Below, piece by piece: positions 25,701-34,415 of a stretch of 64,000 bases of DNA. The notes beneath the pieces are model-generated. The model searched no databases and was not told the DNA's origin. It worked only from the letters and a program-made list of their open reading frames with translations. This stretch comes from Verrucomicrobiota bacterium (lineage in GTDB: Bacteria > Verrucomicrobiota > Verrucomicrobiia > Opitutales > Opitutaceae): assembly GCA_023399155.1 (NCBI GenBank), contig JAEWQP010000030.1, positions 248,001 to 312,000 on the forward strand, written 5' to 3'. The first letter of the stretch is position 1. The number at the start of each line of letters is the position of its first letter. The position numbers were made by a program, and so were the translations under genes.

Positions 25701-26369
25701 ATGCACCGCACCGTATGCCCCACCGTGCGCCCCGGCTTCAGCCGGATCCCGCTCCTCTCCCTTGCGCTTGCGCTCGTCGTGACCGTTTCGATACGCGCTG
25801 GCGATGACCCGGCTGCCCGGCGGCCTTCATTCGTCGATCCCCTGCCTACCGCCAACCTCTTTGCGCCGGAGACGATACGAAGTGATTTCGTACGCCTCGG
25901 CATCACGCCTTTCGACGACGCGAACCTGCGCTTCGAGATCCTTGTGCCCAAAACCTGGGAGTCGCGCCCACTGACGATCAGCGCCGAGGAGCGCGCCGCG
26001 GATCAGGAGCAGTTCGTGCCGCTCGCCGAAATCGTGCCGCCGGATGCAGACAACGTGCTCGTCGAGGTGCGCTACATCCGCCTGCCCGGGGAGGTTCCCC
26101 TGCAGGCCATCGTCGATCACTACGCCCGTGAGGGCGGGTTCACCGTCGTCGCGCAACAGCAGGGGGATTACAACGGACGCAGCGCACTCGACGTGCTGAT
26201 GACCGTGGATGCCGGCGACCTCGGCCTGATGGCGGCGCGGTTCACGCTGTCGCGACATGGCGAGCGGGTGTATCTCGTGGGCTCAAGCGCACCCGCGTCA
26301 GTGTACGACACCTACAAGAAGATCTTCAGCGCCGCCGCCGTTTCCTTCGCGCCAGCGGGCGGTCGCTAG
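25701..26369 (+). CDS. exported hypothetical protein
   Basis: 222 residues with a signal peptide (PLLSLALALVVTVSIRAGD). The mature part has a mixed alpha/beta pattern (LRFEILVPKTWESRPL, VLVEVRYIRLPGEVPLQAIVDHYAREGGFTVV, SRHGERVYLVGSSAP) that resembles periplasmic DUF1795/PsbP-like domains, in which a 'f.v..P..W' opening is typical; this is only a suggestion. Copy 4 of the dispersed repeat starts at its stop codon. Confidence 0.65.
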   Translation: MHRTVCPTVRPGFSRIPLLSLALALVVTVSIRAGDDPAARRPSFVDPLPTANLFAPETIRSDFVRLGITPFDDANLRFEILVPKTWESRPLTISAEERAADQEQFVPLAEIVPPDADNVLVEVRYIRLPGEVPLQAIVDHYAREGGFTVVAQQQGDYNGRSALDVLMTVDAGDLGLMAARFTLSRHGERVYLVGSSAPASVYDTYKKIFSAAAVSFAPAGGR

Positions 26370-26489
26370 AACGTGTCATGCACCTGCGAGGACGGCTTCA
26401 CAGGTAGGGTGCGCTTGGTCCGGTTCGCGGCGCGACCGGTCTTGTCGGCCGCTGGCGCGGCCTCGGAACCGAGCGCGCCGAGGAGGCCG
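26368..26489 (+). repeat. dispersed repeat, copy 4, abutting a stop codon
   Basis: Same family as 15101-15224 and colinear with it from tagaacgtgtcatgcac onward; the core runs from about 26407. The palindrome is degraded (ggccgctggcgcggcc). It starts at the TAG of the preceding gene. The rest of the gap up to 26664 holds no gene. Confidence 0.8.
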
Positions 26490-26664
26490 ATTCGCACTCG
26501 CGGCGGGTTCGGAGAACCTGCCCTACCTAGGAGTCACCGCGCAGCGAAGCGCAGGACCGCTTCCAGAAGCGATCCGCTCGGGTCGACGGGTTCCCCGACG
26601 CCCGCAGTCCGGCACGCGTTGTGCAAGGAGCTGCGGGAGAAGCGCAGGCGGAGCCGGCGGGCGC

Positions 26665-27240
26665 TCAGATCCGCAGCGAGGCCCGAAACCCGCGCCCGGT
26701 GTAGTACGACTCCGCCCCGTTGTGGTAGATGAAGACGCGGCCGAAGCGTCGATCGCCAAAGATCGCGCCGCCGAGCTTTCGCAACCCGGCCGGCGTGCGC
26801 AGCCAGCTGGAGGTTTTCGTATCGAACTCCCCGACTTTCTGGAGCGCGAGATACTCATCCTCGTTCAGCAGTTCGACGCCCATCGCGGCGGCCAGCCCCA
26901 TGGCGGAGCCCTTCGGCTTGTGTTCCTTCCGCGAAGCCAGCGCGTCCTCGTCGTAGCACAGGCTCTGGCGTCCCTTCGGGCTCTGCGGCGAGCAATCGAC
27001 GAAGAGGAACCCGTCGGACTTGGAATCGAGCGTCACGACATCCGGCTCGCCGCCGGTGGTTTCCATCTCGTGGAGCGACCACAACTTCGCGGGACTCCTT
27101 TCCAGCTTCGCCTGGACCCCGGACCACTGAAGCCCGGGGTGGCGGTCCATGTGCGTCTCGAATCGTTTCCGCAGGAGTTGGAGGAACTCATCGCGCTGCG
27201 GGGGTGGCAGTGTTCGTTTGTTGTTCTTTGGGTTGTTCAT
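26665..27240 (-). CDS. DUF4256 protein
   Basis: 191 residues from ATG 27240. Matches the DUF4256 family along its whole length: LLRKRFETHMDRHPGLQW, LWSLHEMETTGGEPDVV, FVDCSPQSPKGRQSLCYDE, ALQKVGEFDTKTSSWL, GRVFIYHNGAESYYTGRGFR. Soluble, no signal peptide. The family is widely scattered in bacteria with no known role. A start at 27255 would add MCGQA. Confidence 0.9.
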   Translation of the reverse strand: MNNPKNNKRTLPPPQRDEFLQLLRKRFETHMDRHPGLQWSGVQAKLERSPAKLWSLHEMETTGGEPDVVTLDSKSDGFLFVDCSPQSPKGRQSLCYDEDALASRKEHKPKGSAMGLAAAMGVELLNEDEYLALQKVGEFDTKTSSWLRTPAGLRKLGGAIFGDRRFGRVFIYHNGAESYYTGRGFRASLRI

Positions 27241-27367
27241 GGCCTGGCCGCACAACGTGAGCGGTTTTGCGCCACAGGCCAGCGCCGAGTCGCCAGTGGC
27301 CGGCCGTCACCCCCGTCCCGACCCATGGAGCGTCCGAAGGCGCTGGGCCGATGGAAGCGAGGCGTGC

Positions 27368-28639
27368 TCAGCGCGCCGGGCCCCAGCGGCGCGTGAACGG
27401 GTAGTAGATGAAGAGCGGCCGGCCGACCACGTCCTCGGCGGGGACAAAACCCCAGCGGCGGCTGTCCGCGCTGTTGGGGGAGTTGTCGCCCATGGCGAAG
27501 AAGGCGTCGTCCGGCACGGTGACCGTGTCGCCCGGGGAGAGGCGCTCGTCGCCGTAGGTGTAGCCCGGGTACCTATCGATGCGTCCGGCGTTCTTCTCGA
27601 ACGCAGCCGCTCCGGTGATGGGCGCGCCGTTGCGCCAGAGTTCGGGCGCACGCACCTCCAGCACGTCGCCCGGCGTGCCGACCAGGCGCTTGATGTAATA
27701 GCTGTTCGCATTCGTTCCGCCGATCCCGGGGATGTTGTCGGTACGGAAGACGAACGCGTCGCCCACCGTGGGCGGTGTGAAATGGTAACTGACACGGTCC
27801 ACGAAGAGCTGGTCTCCCGTGAGCAGATCGAACGAGACGATCCGCTCGCCGGCCCGCACGCGGCGACCGGTCGGCATCAGGCGCACGGTGGTGCCGCCGT
27901 ATTTGGTGGAAACATACCCCTGGGTGCCGTGCCCGAGCGGAGCCGCCGCACCGCCGCCATCGGCGCGTTGCAGGGCCTCGCGATACACGCGCCCGATCTC
28001 GAACTCGACCGGGACGGTGACGGACACCGCCTGGTTGTTCACCACGAAGATGTGCTCGGCCAGTGTCGTGGGGAAAATGCCCCAGCGCCGGCCGCGCACC
28101 GGGCGGAAGTTCTGCGGTTGACCACGATCGAGCGGGAGGGCGATGAAGAGCTCGCCGTCGGCAGGCGCGTCGACGCGGTAGGTCTTCGCGCCGAAGGCGA
28201 GGAAACGCGCGAGTTCCACGACCTTGCCCGGCTCCTCCTCCTCCGGCATGTATGATTCAGCCGTCATCCCGAAATACGTCGGCCACATCGAGTTGGTCGG
28301 GATCTTGAAGGGCTGCACCAGAAACGCCCGGATGCCGAGGAACAGGATCAGCGCGACAAGCGCGAACTCCACGTTGTCGGCCGTCCCGGACTTCGGGTAG
28401 TGCGAGCCACCCGAGCGACGCAGGCATCCCTCGAGCCGCTCGATGGCGATCTTCAGCTTCGCGGCGTCGGCCTTCTCGGAGAGCCGGTTGCGCAGGTCGT
28501 TCTCGGCCTGCAGAATCGCGTGCAGTTCCTGGGCAGGGATCTGATCGCGCCGGTAGTGGATCACCTTGGCTGCGAGATGCAGCCAGTTCTTGGCGTCGTG
28601 CCGTGCCTTGCTCTGCTCCGAGAAGAAAATGCCAAACAT
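27368..28639 (-). CDS. lepB: signal peptidase I with long insertion
   Basis: 423 residues, longer than E. coli LepB (324). A helical N-terminal region (1-80) precedes one membrane span (VEFALVALILFLGIRAFLV, 90-108). The catalytic Ser 117 is in PTNSMWP and the general base Lys 317 in YYIKRLVG; box E is MGDNSPNSADSRRWG. Between them lies a ~190-residue stretch, of which ~130 is a family-atypical insertion (about 125-265). It cleaves signal peptides at the outer face of the inner membrane. ATG 28639 is chosen because upstream codons run into a GA/CT microsatellite. It is downstream of lepA on the same strand. Confidence 0.93.
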   Translation of the reverse strand: MFGIFFSEQSKARHDAKNWLHLAAKVIHYRRDQIPAQELHAILQAENDLRNRLSEKADAAKLKIAIERLEGCLRRSGGSHYPKSGTADNVEFALVALILFLGIRAFLVQPFKIPTNSMWPTYFGMTAESYMPEEEEPGKVVELARFLAFGAKTYRVDAPADGELFIALPLDRGQPQNFRPVRGRRWGIFPTTLAEHIFVVNNQAVSVTVPVEFEIGRVYREALQRADGGGAAAPLGHGTQGYVSTKYGGTTVRLMPTGRRVRAGERIVSFDLLTGDQLFVDRVSYHFTPPTVGDAFVFRTDNIPGIGGTNANSYYIKRLVGTPGDVLEVRAPELWRNGAPITGAAAFEKNAGRIDRYPGYTYGDERLSPGDTVTVPDDAFFAMGDNSPNSADSRRWGFVPAEDVVGRPLFIYYPFTRRWGPAR

Positions 28640-28789
28640 GAGGGAAAGGTGAAAGGGCGGAGGGAGTAAGGAACGAGTGAGCGGGAAAGTCCGCCTGGAG
28701 TCGAGCGGCGAGCAGGGGTGGAGAGAGCTGACCGGCTGAAGGACTGAATGGCTGAGGACTAGTGCGCCAGTCTCCCAACCTCCCACTCT

Positions 28790-29037
28790 TCCCAAATCGT
28801 TCTCTTTCTCGTTCTCGTTCTCTTTCTCCGCTCGGAAACGCGGCTGATCGGCGGCGCTCTCCCTCGGCCACAAACGCCCGGGTGTCGAGCCGCCGGATCC
28901 CGCGCCCTCTCGAACGCCCGCCTCGCGAGCGGGGGGAGAACGAAAACGAGAACGAGAACGAGAAAGAGAAAGATAAAGATGGCGAAGGTCGGAGCGACCC
29001 GCCCTCTAGCCTCTAGCCCCTAGCCTCTAGCCTGATC
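28790..29037. repeat. GAGAACGAG microsatellite and GCCTCTA heptad tracts
   Basis: Two polypurine/polypyrimidine runs face each other: ctcgttctcgttctctttct near 28803-28835 and gagaacgaaaacgagaacga from about 28938 to 28980 (hexanucleotide unit gagaac/gagaaa). They are followed at 29007-29033 by the heptad-like cctctagcctctagccccta. Similar tracts occur at 31930-32055 and 46600-46925. They separate lepA from lepB. Confidence 0.85.
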
Positions 29038-29058
29038 CGCGCGCCGTCGGCGCGCGGA

Positions 29059-30855
29059 TCACCCGTTCTTCAGCACCTTGATGAAGGCGTCGGGAGGGAT
29101 CGAGACGCGGCCGATCTGCTTCATCTTCTTCTTACCCTCCTTCTGCTTCTCGAGGAGCTTGCGCTTGCGGGTGATGTCGCCGCCGTAACACTTCGCGGTG
29201 ACGTCCTTGCGCATGGCGGACACGGTCTCGCGGGCGATGATCTTGCCGCCGATCGCCGCCTGGATCGGCACGGAGAACATGTGCGGCGGGATGATGTCCT
29301 TGAGCCGGGCGCAAAGCTCGCGGCCACGGACCGCGGCCTTGTCCCGGTGCACGATGGTGGAGAACGCGTCGACCGGATCGGCGTGCACGAGGATGTCCAT
29401 GCGCACGAGGTCGGAAGGCACGTAGTCGCCCAGCTCGTAATCCATCGAACCGTAGCCGCGGGTGATGGACTTCAGCTTGTCGTTGAAGTCGACGAGGACC
29501 TCGTTGAGCGGAAGCTGGCAGGTGAGCATCACGCGGTTGCCGTCGAGCGTATCGGTGTGCTCGACCACCCCGCGCTTGTCCATGATGAGCGAAAGCATGT
29601 CGCCCAAGGACGTATTCGGAACGTGGATGCGGGCCTTGATCGTCGGCTCGAAGATCTCGGTGAACGTGCCGGGCTCGGGCAGGTTGACGGGGTTGTCCAC
29701 GTCGATGACCTCGCCGGACTGAAGCTGCACGCGGTAGACGACCGACGGGTGGGTGTTGATGATCTCCACGTCGTACTCTCGCCGGACGCGCTCTTGCACG
29801 ATTTCCATGTGGAGCAGGCCGAGGAAGCCGCAGCGAAAGCCGAAACCGAGCGCGACCGAGCTCTCGGCCGTGTAGACCAGGGCGGCGTCGTTGAGGCGGA
29901 GCTTCGAGAGGGCGGTCTTGAGTTTCTCGTAATCGCCGGTGTCGACCGGATAGAGACCGCTGAAGACCATCGGTCGGACGGCCTTGAAACCCGGCACCAT
30001 CTCCGTCGCGGGCCGGGCCGCGGAGGTGATCGTGTCGCCGATCTTGATGTCGGTCACGTCCCGGATCTTGGTCACGATGTACCCGACCTGGCCGGTCTCG
30101 AGGCAGGGGGTCTCGTCCATCTTCGGACGGAAGACGCCGACCTCCATGATCTCGGTCTTGCGCCCGTCGCTCATGAACATGATCGGGTCGCCCTTCTTCA
30201 GGCTCCCGGAAAACACGCGCACAAACGTGATCACGCCGCGGTAACTGTCGTAGACCGAGTCGAAGACGAGGCCGCGCAGCGCGGGATACTCGGACCAGCG
30301 CGGCGGCGGGATGCGCTGCACGACGGCCTCGAGGATGTCCTCGATGCCGATGCCGGCCTTGCCGCTGGCGAGGATCGCCTCTTCCGCATGGATCTGGAGG
30401 ATGTCCTCCAGCTGCTTGGTCACGAGCTCGAGGTTGGCCGTGGGCAGGTCGATTTTGTTGATGACCGGGATGATCGTCAGGTTCTGCTGATGTGCGAGCG
30501 AGGCGTTGGCCACGGTCTGCGCCTCCACGCCCTGGGAGGCGTCGATCAGCAGGCACACGCCCTCGCAGGCGGCCAGGGAGCGCGAGACCTCGTAGGAGAA
30601 ATCCACGTGACCCGGCGTATCCATCAAATTGAGCCGGTAGGTCTTCCCGTCCTTTGCCGTGTAGAGCATCGTGACGGGGTGCGACTTGATCGTGATGCCC
30701 CGCTCGCGCTCGAGATCCATCGAGTCGAGATGCTGCTCTTGCAGCACGCGGTTGGCCACGGTCGAGGTGACCTGCAGCAGGCGATCGGACAGCGTCGTCT
30801 TGCCGTGATCGACGTGCGCGATGATGCAGAAATTGCGGATAAGCTCGATGGACAT
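29059..30855 (-). CDS. lepA: elongation factor 4 (LepA), back-translocating GTPase
   Basis: 598 residues, the normal LepA length. G1 AHVDHGKTTLSDRL, G3 DTPGH and G4 NKID are all present near the N-terminus, followed by EF-G-like domains (VRVFSGSLKKGDPI, LGLLHMEIVQERV) and the LepA-specific C-terminus (AKCYGGDITRKRKLLEKQKEGKKKM). It acts on stalled ribosomes. Its start codon shares one base with the fabD stop (TGATG), so fabD and lepA are co-translated. Confidence 0.98.
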   Translation of the reverse strand: MSIELIRNFCIIAHVDHGKTTLSDRLLQVTSTVANRVLQEQHLDSMDLERERGITIKSHPVTMLYTAKDGKTYRLNLMDTPGHVDFSYEVSRSLAACEGVCLLIDASQGVEAQTVANASLAHQQNLTIIPVINKIDLPTANLELVTKQLEDILQIHAEEAILASGKAGIGIEDILEAVVQRIPPPRWSEYPALRGLVFDSVYDSYRGVITFVRVFSGSLKKGDPIMFMSDGRKTEIMEVGVFRPKMDETPCLETGQVGYIVTKIRDVTDIKIGDTITSAARPATEMVPGFKAVRPMVFSGLYPVDTGDYEKLKTALSKLRLNDAALVYTAESSVALGFGFRCGFLGLLHMEIVQERVRREYDVEIINTHPSVVYRVQLQSGEVIDVDNPVNLPEPGTFTEIFEPTIKARIHVPNTSLGDMLSLIMDKRGVVEHTDTLDGNRVMLTCQLPLNEVLVDFNDKLKSITRGYGSMDYELGDYVPSDLVRMDILVHADPVDAFSTIVHRDKAAVRGRELCARLKDIIPPHMFSVPIQAAIGGKIIARETVSAMRKDVTAKCYGGDITRKRKLLEKQKEGKKKMKQIGRVSIPPDAFIKVLKNG

Positions 30856-31769
30856 CAGGCGGGCGACGACTGAAGGTCGGAAAACTCAGCGTAGCTTTTC
30901 ACAGGCCACGCCTTGTCGGTGCGGCGGGCGAGGCCGGCGAGCACGCCGCCCATGCCAAGCTCGATGAACTGCGTGGCGCCGAGGGTTGCCGCCTCGCGCA
31001 GGCAGGCCTCCCAGAGCACCGGCGATACGACCTGCTTCACCAACGCCTCGCGCATCGCGGCGGGCTCGGTCACGGCCTTGCCGGTGGTGTTGGTCAGGAC
31101 CGTGAAGCGCGGCTGCCGGAAATCGACGCCGGCCAGGAACGTCTCGAACTGCGCGCGGGCCGGCTCCATCAGGCGCGAGTGGTAGGCGCCAGCCACGTTG
31201 AGCGGGATGACCTTTTTCATGCCGCGGGCCTTGGCCGCCTCGACGGCGGCGCCAACCTTCGACTTCTCGCCGGACACGACGATCTGGCCGGGGCAGTTCA
31301 GGTTGGCCATCTCGATGTCGAACTCCTTGCAGAGTTCGGCCACCTTGGCCGGTTCCTCGCCGATGATGGAGGCCATCGTCCCGGTGGTCTGCTCGCACGC
31401 CTGCTGCATGAGGCGGGCGCGCTCGGCCACGACCTTCAGGCCGGTGGCGAAATCAAAGACCCCGGCGGCCGTCAGCGCCGTCACTTCACCGAGACTGAGG
31501 CCGAGGGCGACGCGCACGTCGGTGGTCTTGCCGGCCTGTTGCAGGAGGTGAAACAGCGCGTAGCCGTGGACGTAAAGCGCGACCTGGCAGACCTTTGTCT
31601 GGGTGAGGTCGGCGTCGGGTCCGTCGAAGGAGACCTTCGTCAGCGACCAGCCCAGGACCTTGTCTGCCGCATCGTACAATTCGCGGGCGGCAGGAGCGTT
31701 CTCATAAAGACTGCGGCCCATGCCCACTTTCTGGGCACCCTGACCGGAAAACATGACGGCGGTACTCAT
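30855..31769 (-). CDS. fabD: malonyl-CoA:ACP transacylase
   Basis: 304 residues from ATG 31769. FSGQGAQKVGMG opens the acyltransferase fold; the nucleophile elbow is GLSLGE with S92; the catalytic His is in AGAYHSRLM. It loads malonyl onto acyl carrier protein in fatty acid synthesis. A longer upstream frame is not credible. Its TGA overlaps the lepA ATG. Confidence 0.96.
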   Translation of the reverse strand: MSTAVMFSGQGAQKVGMGRSLYENAPAARELYDAADKVLGWSLTKVSFDGPDADLTQTKVCQVALYVHGYALFHLLQQAGKTTDVRVALGLSLGEVTALTAAGVFDFATGLKVVAERARLMQQACEQTTGTMASIIGEEPAKVAELCKEFDIEMANLNCPGQIVVSGEKSKVGAAVEAAKARGMKKVIPLNVAGAYHSRLMEPARAQFETFLAGVDFRQPRFTVLTNTTGKAVTEPAAMREALVKQVVSPVLWEACLREAATLGATQFIELGMGGVLAGLARRTDKAWPVKSYAEFSDLQSSPA

Positions 31770-31844
31770 GGTACGAATCCCGAACCATGCGGCTGCCCGC
31801 GGGGCTGGTCGAGCAGGAAAATCGCGACGCCACACGCCCCCACT

Positions 31845-32055
31845 GGTGGGCCACGGAGGCACGGAGACACGGAGGAATCGGCGGGTGCGAATGACCAAGT
31901 CTGGTCAGTCGCGCCGCCGGGGGCCCCACCCCGTCTTTCTCTTTCCTCGTTCTCGTTCCTCTTTCTACCCGGTTCGATGGGCTCGCCTACGACGGCCGGA
32001 CGACCGAACAACCGCGGTCGAGAAAGTTAAGAGAGAGGGGGAAGAGAAAGAGTCC
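31845..32055. repeat. cacggag element plus purine microsatellite
   Basis: Upstream of fabD: gccacggaggcacggagaca (31849 on) followed by ctttcctcgttctcgttcct at about 31941-31965 and gagagagggggaagagaaag at 32027-32050. These are the same two low-complexity families seen near lepB and the response regulator. No gene lies between 31770 and 32092. Confidence 0.75.
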
Positions 32056-32092
32056 GAACTCTGAGCCGCCGATCGGCCTCGATCCTCCCGGG

Positions 32093-33193
32093 TCACCCCA
32101 GGATCCGCCGGCCCTCGCTCAGGAAGATGCCCTTGAGGTTCATCTCGAGGGCCTGCGGGTTCGGCGAGACCTTGAGGGCGTCGCCCTTCGAGATCCGGCC
32201 GGCCTTGACCAGGCGGAAGAGGTCCTTGTTGAACGGCAGTGAGCCCGACTCCATGCCGGCTTCGAGGCAGGCCGGGAGTTTTTCGAACTGGCCCTCGTTG
32301 ATCAGGTTCTTCACCACCGGATCGGCCACGAGAATCTCGAGCGCCGGGATGCGGCCGCCGCCTTCGAGGGCCGGAATCAGGCGTTGCACGATCACGCCGC
32401 GCAAGGCGAGCGCGAGCTGGCGACGGGCCTGGAGTTGCTGTTCGGGCGGGAAGAACTCGAAGAGACGCAACACCGCCTGGTGCGAGGTGGAGGCGTGCAG
32501 CGTCGACACCACGAGGTGACCCGTCTCGGCCGCGGTGATCGCAGTCTCGAACGTCGTGCGGTCGCGCATCTCACCGATGTAGATGATGTCGGGGTTCTGG
32601 CGCAGGACCGCTTTCAGCCCGAGTTCGAACGTCGGCACGTCGATGCCGATCTCGCGCTGGTTGAAAACGGACTTGTTGTCGGAGAAATTGTATTCGATCG
32701 GGTCCTCCATCGTCACGATGTGACGATCGAGGTTGACGTTGATCCAGTTGAGCATCGCCGCGATCGTCGAGCTCTTGCCGGACCCGGTCGGGCCACAAAG
32801 GAGAAGGATGCCGTCCTTGCTCTGGGACAGCTTGATCAGCGTGTCGGGCTGGAGGTTGAGTTCCTCGAAGGTCGGGATGTGGCTCTTCACGTAGCGGAAG
32901 ACCACGCTGATCGTGCCACGCTGCTTGAAGCCGTTGACGCGGAAGCGGCCGAGCTCCTCGATCTCGTAGGCGAAGTCGATCTGCCCCTCGACCTCCATCT
33001 GCTCGCGCAGAAACTCCGGCACGTGATGCTCCACGAATCCGGCGAGCACGTCGAAGGTCAGGGGCTCCATGTCCACCGGCTTGAGGCGGCCGGCGAGCCG
33101 GAGGAGCGCCGGTTTCCCGGTCTTGCAGACGATGTCACTTGCCTGATTCTCCACGGCGAGGCGGAGCAGGTCGTTGATGATCTGGTCGCTCAT
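32093..33193 (-). CDS. PilT/PilU-type type IV pilus retraction ATPase
   Basis: 366 residues. An N-terminal PAS-like domain precedes Walker A GPTGSGKSS (134-142), the Asp box MEDPIEYNF, Walker B DIIYIGEMRD and the His box TLHASTSH. The family drives pilus disassembly and twitching motility at the inner membrane. The Walker B EMRD and the terminal NPQALEMNLKGIF point to the PilT/PilU subfamily; which of the two cannot be settled here. No other pilus gene is nearby. ATG 33193 is the natural start. Confidence 0.93.
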   Translation of the reverse strand: MSDQIINDLLRLAVENQASDIVCKTGKPALLRLAGRLKPVDMEPLTFDVLAGFVEHHVPEFLREQMEVEGQIDFAYEIEELGRFRVNGFKQRGTISVVFRYVKSHIPTFEELNLQPDTLIKLSQSKDGILLLCGPTGSGKSSTIAAMLNWINVNLDRHIVTMEDPIEYNFSDNKSVFNQREIGIDVPTFELGLKAVLRQNPDIIYIGEMRDRTTFETAITAAETGHLVVSTLHASTSHQAVLRLFEFFPPEQQLQARRQLALALRGVIVQRLIPALEGGGRIPALEILVADPVVKNLINEGQFEKLPACLEAGMESGSLPFNKDLFRLVKAGRISKGDALKVSPNPQALEMNLKGIFLSEGRRILG

Positions 33194-33352
33194 TCATGGG
33201 GTAGATCGACCGGTCGGCACAGCGGCTTGAACGCGCCGGCGTCCGGGGAGGTTTCCTTAACCGAGTTTTGGATTGTCATTTCCCCGCCACACCTTGCTTT
33301 CGTGACGCTTTCCGCCGTTGAAAAACGCGGGACGTCCCAGCCCACCTGACAA

Positions 33353-34243
33353 ATGTCTGTAAAACCATTCACCGGGGTCATCACCGCCCTCGTCACGCCC
33401 TTCCGCCATGGCCACGTGGCCTTCGACGACCTGAGGGCCTTGGTGGAGAAACAGATCGCCGGCGGCGTCCATGCCCTCGTGCCGGTCGGCACGACCGGCG
33501 AGTCCCCGACCCTGGACCACGGTGAGCACCTGGAGGTGATCCGCGCCGTGGTCGAAGCCTCGCGCGGTCGCGTCCCGGTGATCGCCGGCACGGGCTCAAA
33601 CTCGACCTCCGAGGCCGTCAGCCTCACCAAGCGCGCCCACGAAGCCGGCGCCGACGGCTTCCTGCAGGTCGCGCCCTACTACAACAAGCCCACCCAGGAG
33701 GGTTTGTTCCGCCATTTCTCCGCCGTGGCCGACGTCACGGACAAGCCGGTGGTGCTGTATTCAATTCCTGGACGCTGTGTGATCGAGATCGGCGTCGCGA
33801 CGGTCGAGCGCCTGCGCAAGGCCTACCCGCACGTGAACCACATCAAGGAGGCCGGCGGCAGCGTCGACCGCGTGGACCAGCTGCGCCAGGCACTCGGGGC
33901 GGACATCACGATCCTCAGCGGCGACGATTCGCTCACCCTGCCCTTCATTTCCGTCGGGGCAAGGGGCGTGGTCAGCGTGGCCTCGAACCTGATCCCCGCC
34001 GACATGGTCGCCATGGTCAACGCCGCGCTCGCGGGCGACTTCGCCCGGGCGCTCTCGGTCCACCAGCGGCTGTATCCAGTTTTCAAGGCTCTCTTCATCG
34101 AGCCCAATCCCGTCCCGGTGAAGGCGGCCATGGTGCAGACGGGCCTGATCTCCTCCGCCGACGTGCGTCCTCCGCTGTGCGAACTCGCGCCGGCGAGCCG
34201 TCAGACCCTGCTGGGCGCCCTCGCCTCCGCCGGGATCTCCTGA
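33353..34243 (+). CDS. dapA: 4-hydroxy-tetrahydrodipicolinate synthase
   Basis: 296 residues, the family length. Schiff-base Lys 165 in NHIKEAGG, Tyr 136 in VLYSIPGR, GTTGES at 46-51 and YYNKPTQEGL at 109-118 are all in place. It condenses pyruvate with aspartate semialdehyde, the first committed step to lysine and diaminopimelate. dapB, the next enzyme of the pathway, follows 172 bases downstream on the same strand. Confidence 0.97.
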   Translation: MSVKPFTGVITALVTPFRHGHVAFDDLRALVEKQIAGGVHALVPVGTTGESPTLDHGEHLEVIRAVVEASRGRVPVIAGTGSNSTSEAVSLTKRAHEAGADGFLQVAPYYNKPTQEGLFRHFSAVADVTDKPVVLYSIPGRCVIEIGVATVERLRKAYPHVNHIKEAGGSVDRVDQLRQALGADITILSGDDSLTLPFISVGARGVVSVASNLIPADMVAMVNAALAGDFARALSVHQRLYPVFKALFIEPNPVPVKAAMVQTGLISSADVRPPLCELAPASRQTLLGALASAGIS

Positions 34244-34263
34244 GCGATGGATTTACCCGCGCT

Positions 34264-34345
34264 CGAGGTAGGGCGAGGCCTCAGGCTGAGCCGCTTCAAC
34301 ACGGCGGGTTTCGCGCGGCTCGGCCTGAGGCCTCGCCCGACCTCG
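34264..34345 (+). repeat. 31-bp stem inverted repeat between dapA and dapB
   Basis: The left arm (34264-34294, starting CGAGGTAGGGCGAGGCCTCA) is almost the exact reverse complement of the right arm (34315-34345), with two mismatches that pair as G:U in one strand's RNA. The loop is 20 bases. It lies in the transcribed spacer of a probable dapAB unit and would form a very stable RNA hairpin, so it may reduce read-through or protect the dapA mRNA end. No T-run follows, so it is not a classical terminator. Confidence 0.9.
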
Positions 34346-34415
34346 AATTGGATCACCCCACGCGCTTAGGGACCGAGCTCTGCGAACCACCCGAGACGGC
34401 CTCCCCCTTTCTTCC

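Noticed and set aside
29281..30873. Long open frame on the plus strand opposite lepA (530 codons)
   Set aside because: It is the complement of a highly conserved gene in GC-rich DNA; its residues (His/Asp/Val/Gly-rich) match no family. Same for plus-strand frames opposite pilT, pfp, the protease and the VIT-vWA receptor.
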